From contig JABIHA010000090.1 of NCBI GenBank assembly GCA_018649885.1, forward strand, positions 1 to 34,835: 34,835 nt of DNA. The letters are read 5' to 3'. Source of the DNA: Bacteriovoracaceae bacterium (GTDB taxonomy: Bacteria; Bdellovibrionota; Bacteriovoracia; Bacteriovoracales; Bacteriovoracaceae). The position numbers and the translations under genes are program-made. The first letter of the stretch is position 1; every line of letters starts with the position of its first letter. Positions 34,799 to 34,835 of the stretch are shown piece by piece. Below the pieces are notes generated by a model that did no database searches, had not been told where the DNA came from, and worked only from the letters and a program-made list of their open reading frames with translations.

Positions 34799-34835
34799 AT
34801 GCCTTGGAAGGAATCTTCGGTTATGAATGAAAGAA
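34799..34835 (+). CDS. IS481-family transposase, N-terminus only
   Basis: ATG at 34799 after AAAGGGGG. Only MPWKESSVMNER is visible. The MPWKE-x-x-VMxER start is characteristic of a large group of IS481-type integrase-core transposases. The helix-turn-helix and DDE core would follow outside the window. Confidence 0.6.
   Translation, partial: MPWKESSVMNER

Larger units (their letters stand above)
34683..34835 (+). mobile_element. Left end of an IS481-like insertion sequence (cut by window edge)
   Basis: The DNA from about 34683 changes to TGTCACTTGCCCTTGCCC, then tandem 25-nt repeats and a transposase start, which is the layout of an IS481-type left end. The exact terminus is a guess; TGT at 34684 is a plausible first base because IS481 ends often begin TGT. 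The other end is outside the window. Confidence 0.5.

Overview
The window looks like chromosome from a low-GC, Gram-negative, secretion-rich bacterium. A Bdellovibrionota member close to Bacteriovorax/Halobacteriovorax is my best guess. The reasons are the HNH-endonuclease N-terminus at the left edge (a type I associate with that group), the very high share of Sec-exported proteins, the many outer-membrane beta-barrels, an HD-GYP protein, and housekeeping genes (serC, tgt, queE) scattered among lineage-specific genes. This placement is inference, not proof.

Layout. 1-2.7 kb: truncated HNH-type gene, a decayed repeat-containing locus, two tandem paralogous small exported proteins and an acidic exported protein, all on the minus strand. 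2.8-6.6 kb: a two-gene minus-strand operon with a 918-residue receiver-like/low-complexity/GAF-like protein followed directly by an HD-GYP protein with a degenerate HD motif. 6.8-10.9 kb: two small acidic proteins and a stand-alone RND transporter. 11.2-14.8 kb: an exported protein built from three ribosomal-L7/L12-C-terminal-like domains, convergent with a tight operon of an outer-membrane barrel, a matrixin-like metalloprotease and an M28 aminopeptidase. 15.0-16.1 kb: serC.

16.2-26.7 kb is the most interesting part: one co-directional run ended by a strong terminator at 26670. It encodes a small exported acidic protein, a signal-peptide-bearing two-module AAA+ protein with altered Walker B motifs, an exported von Willebrand A protein, a signal-peptide-bearing ClpA/ClpB-like AAA+ unfoldase with intact motifs, an exported chymotrypsin-fold protease, an inner-membrane protein, an exported RCC1-like protein and an NTT/Tlc-family nucleotide transporter. 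Clp-type ATPases normally work in the cytosol, because the periplasm is thought to lack ATP. An ATP/ADP-type carrier in the same operon suggests that the operon supplies nucleotide to ATP-driven protein remodelling and proteolysis outside the inner membrane. A predator-specific variant, with action in prey or prey ATP as the fuel, is the main alternative.

26.9-34.6 kb: beta-barrel proteins, tgt and queE (both queuosine pathway), an exported thermonuclease-like protein, a lipoprotein and two unrecognised proteins. The right edge cuts into an IS481-like insertion sequence.
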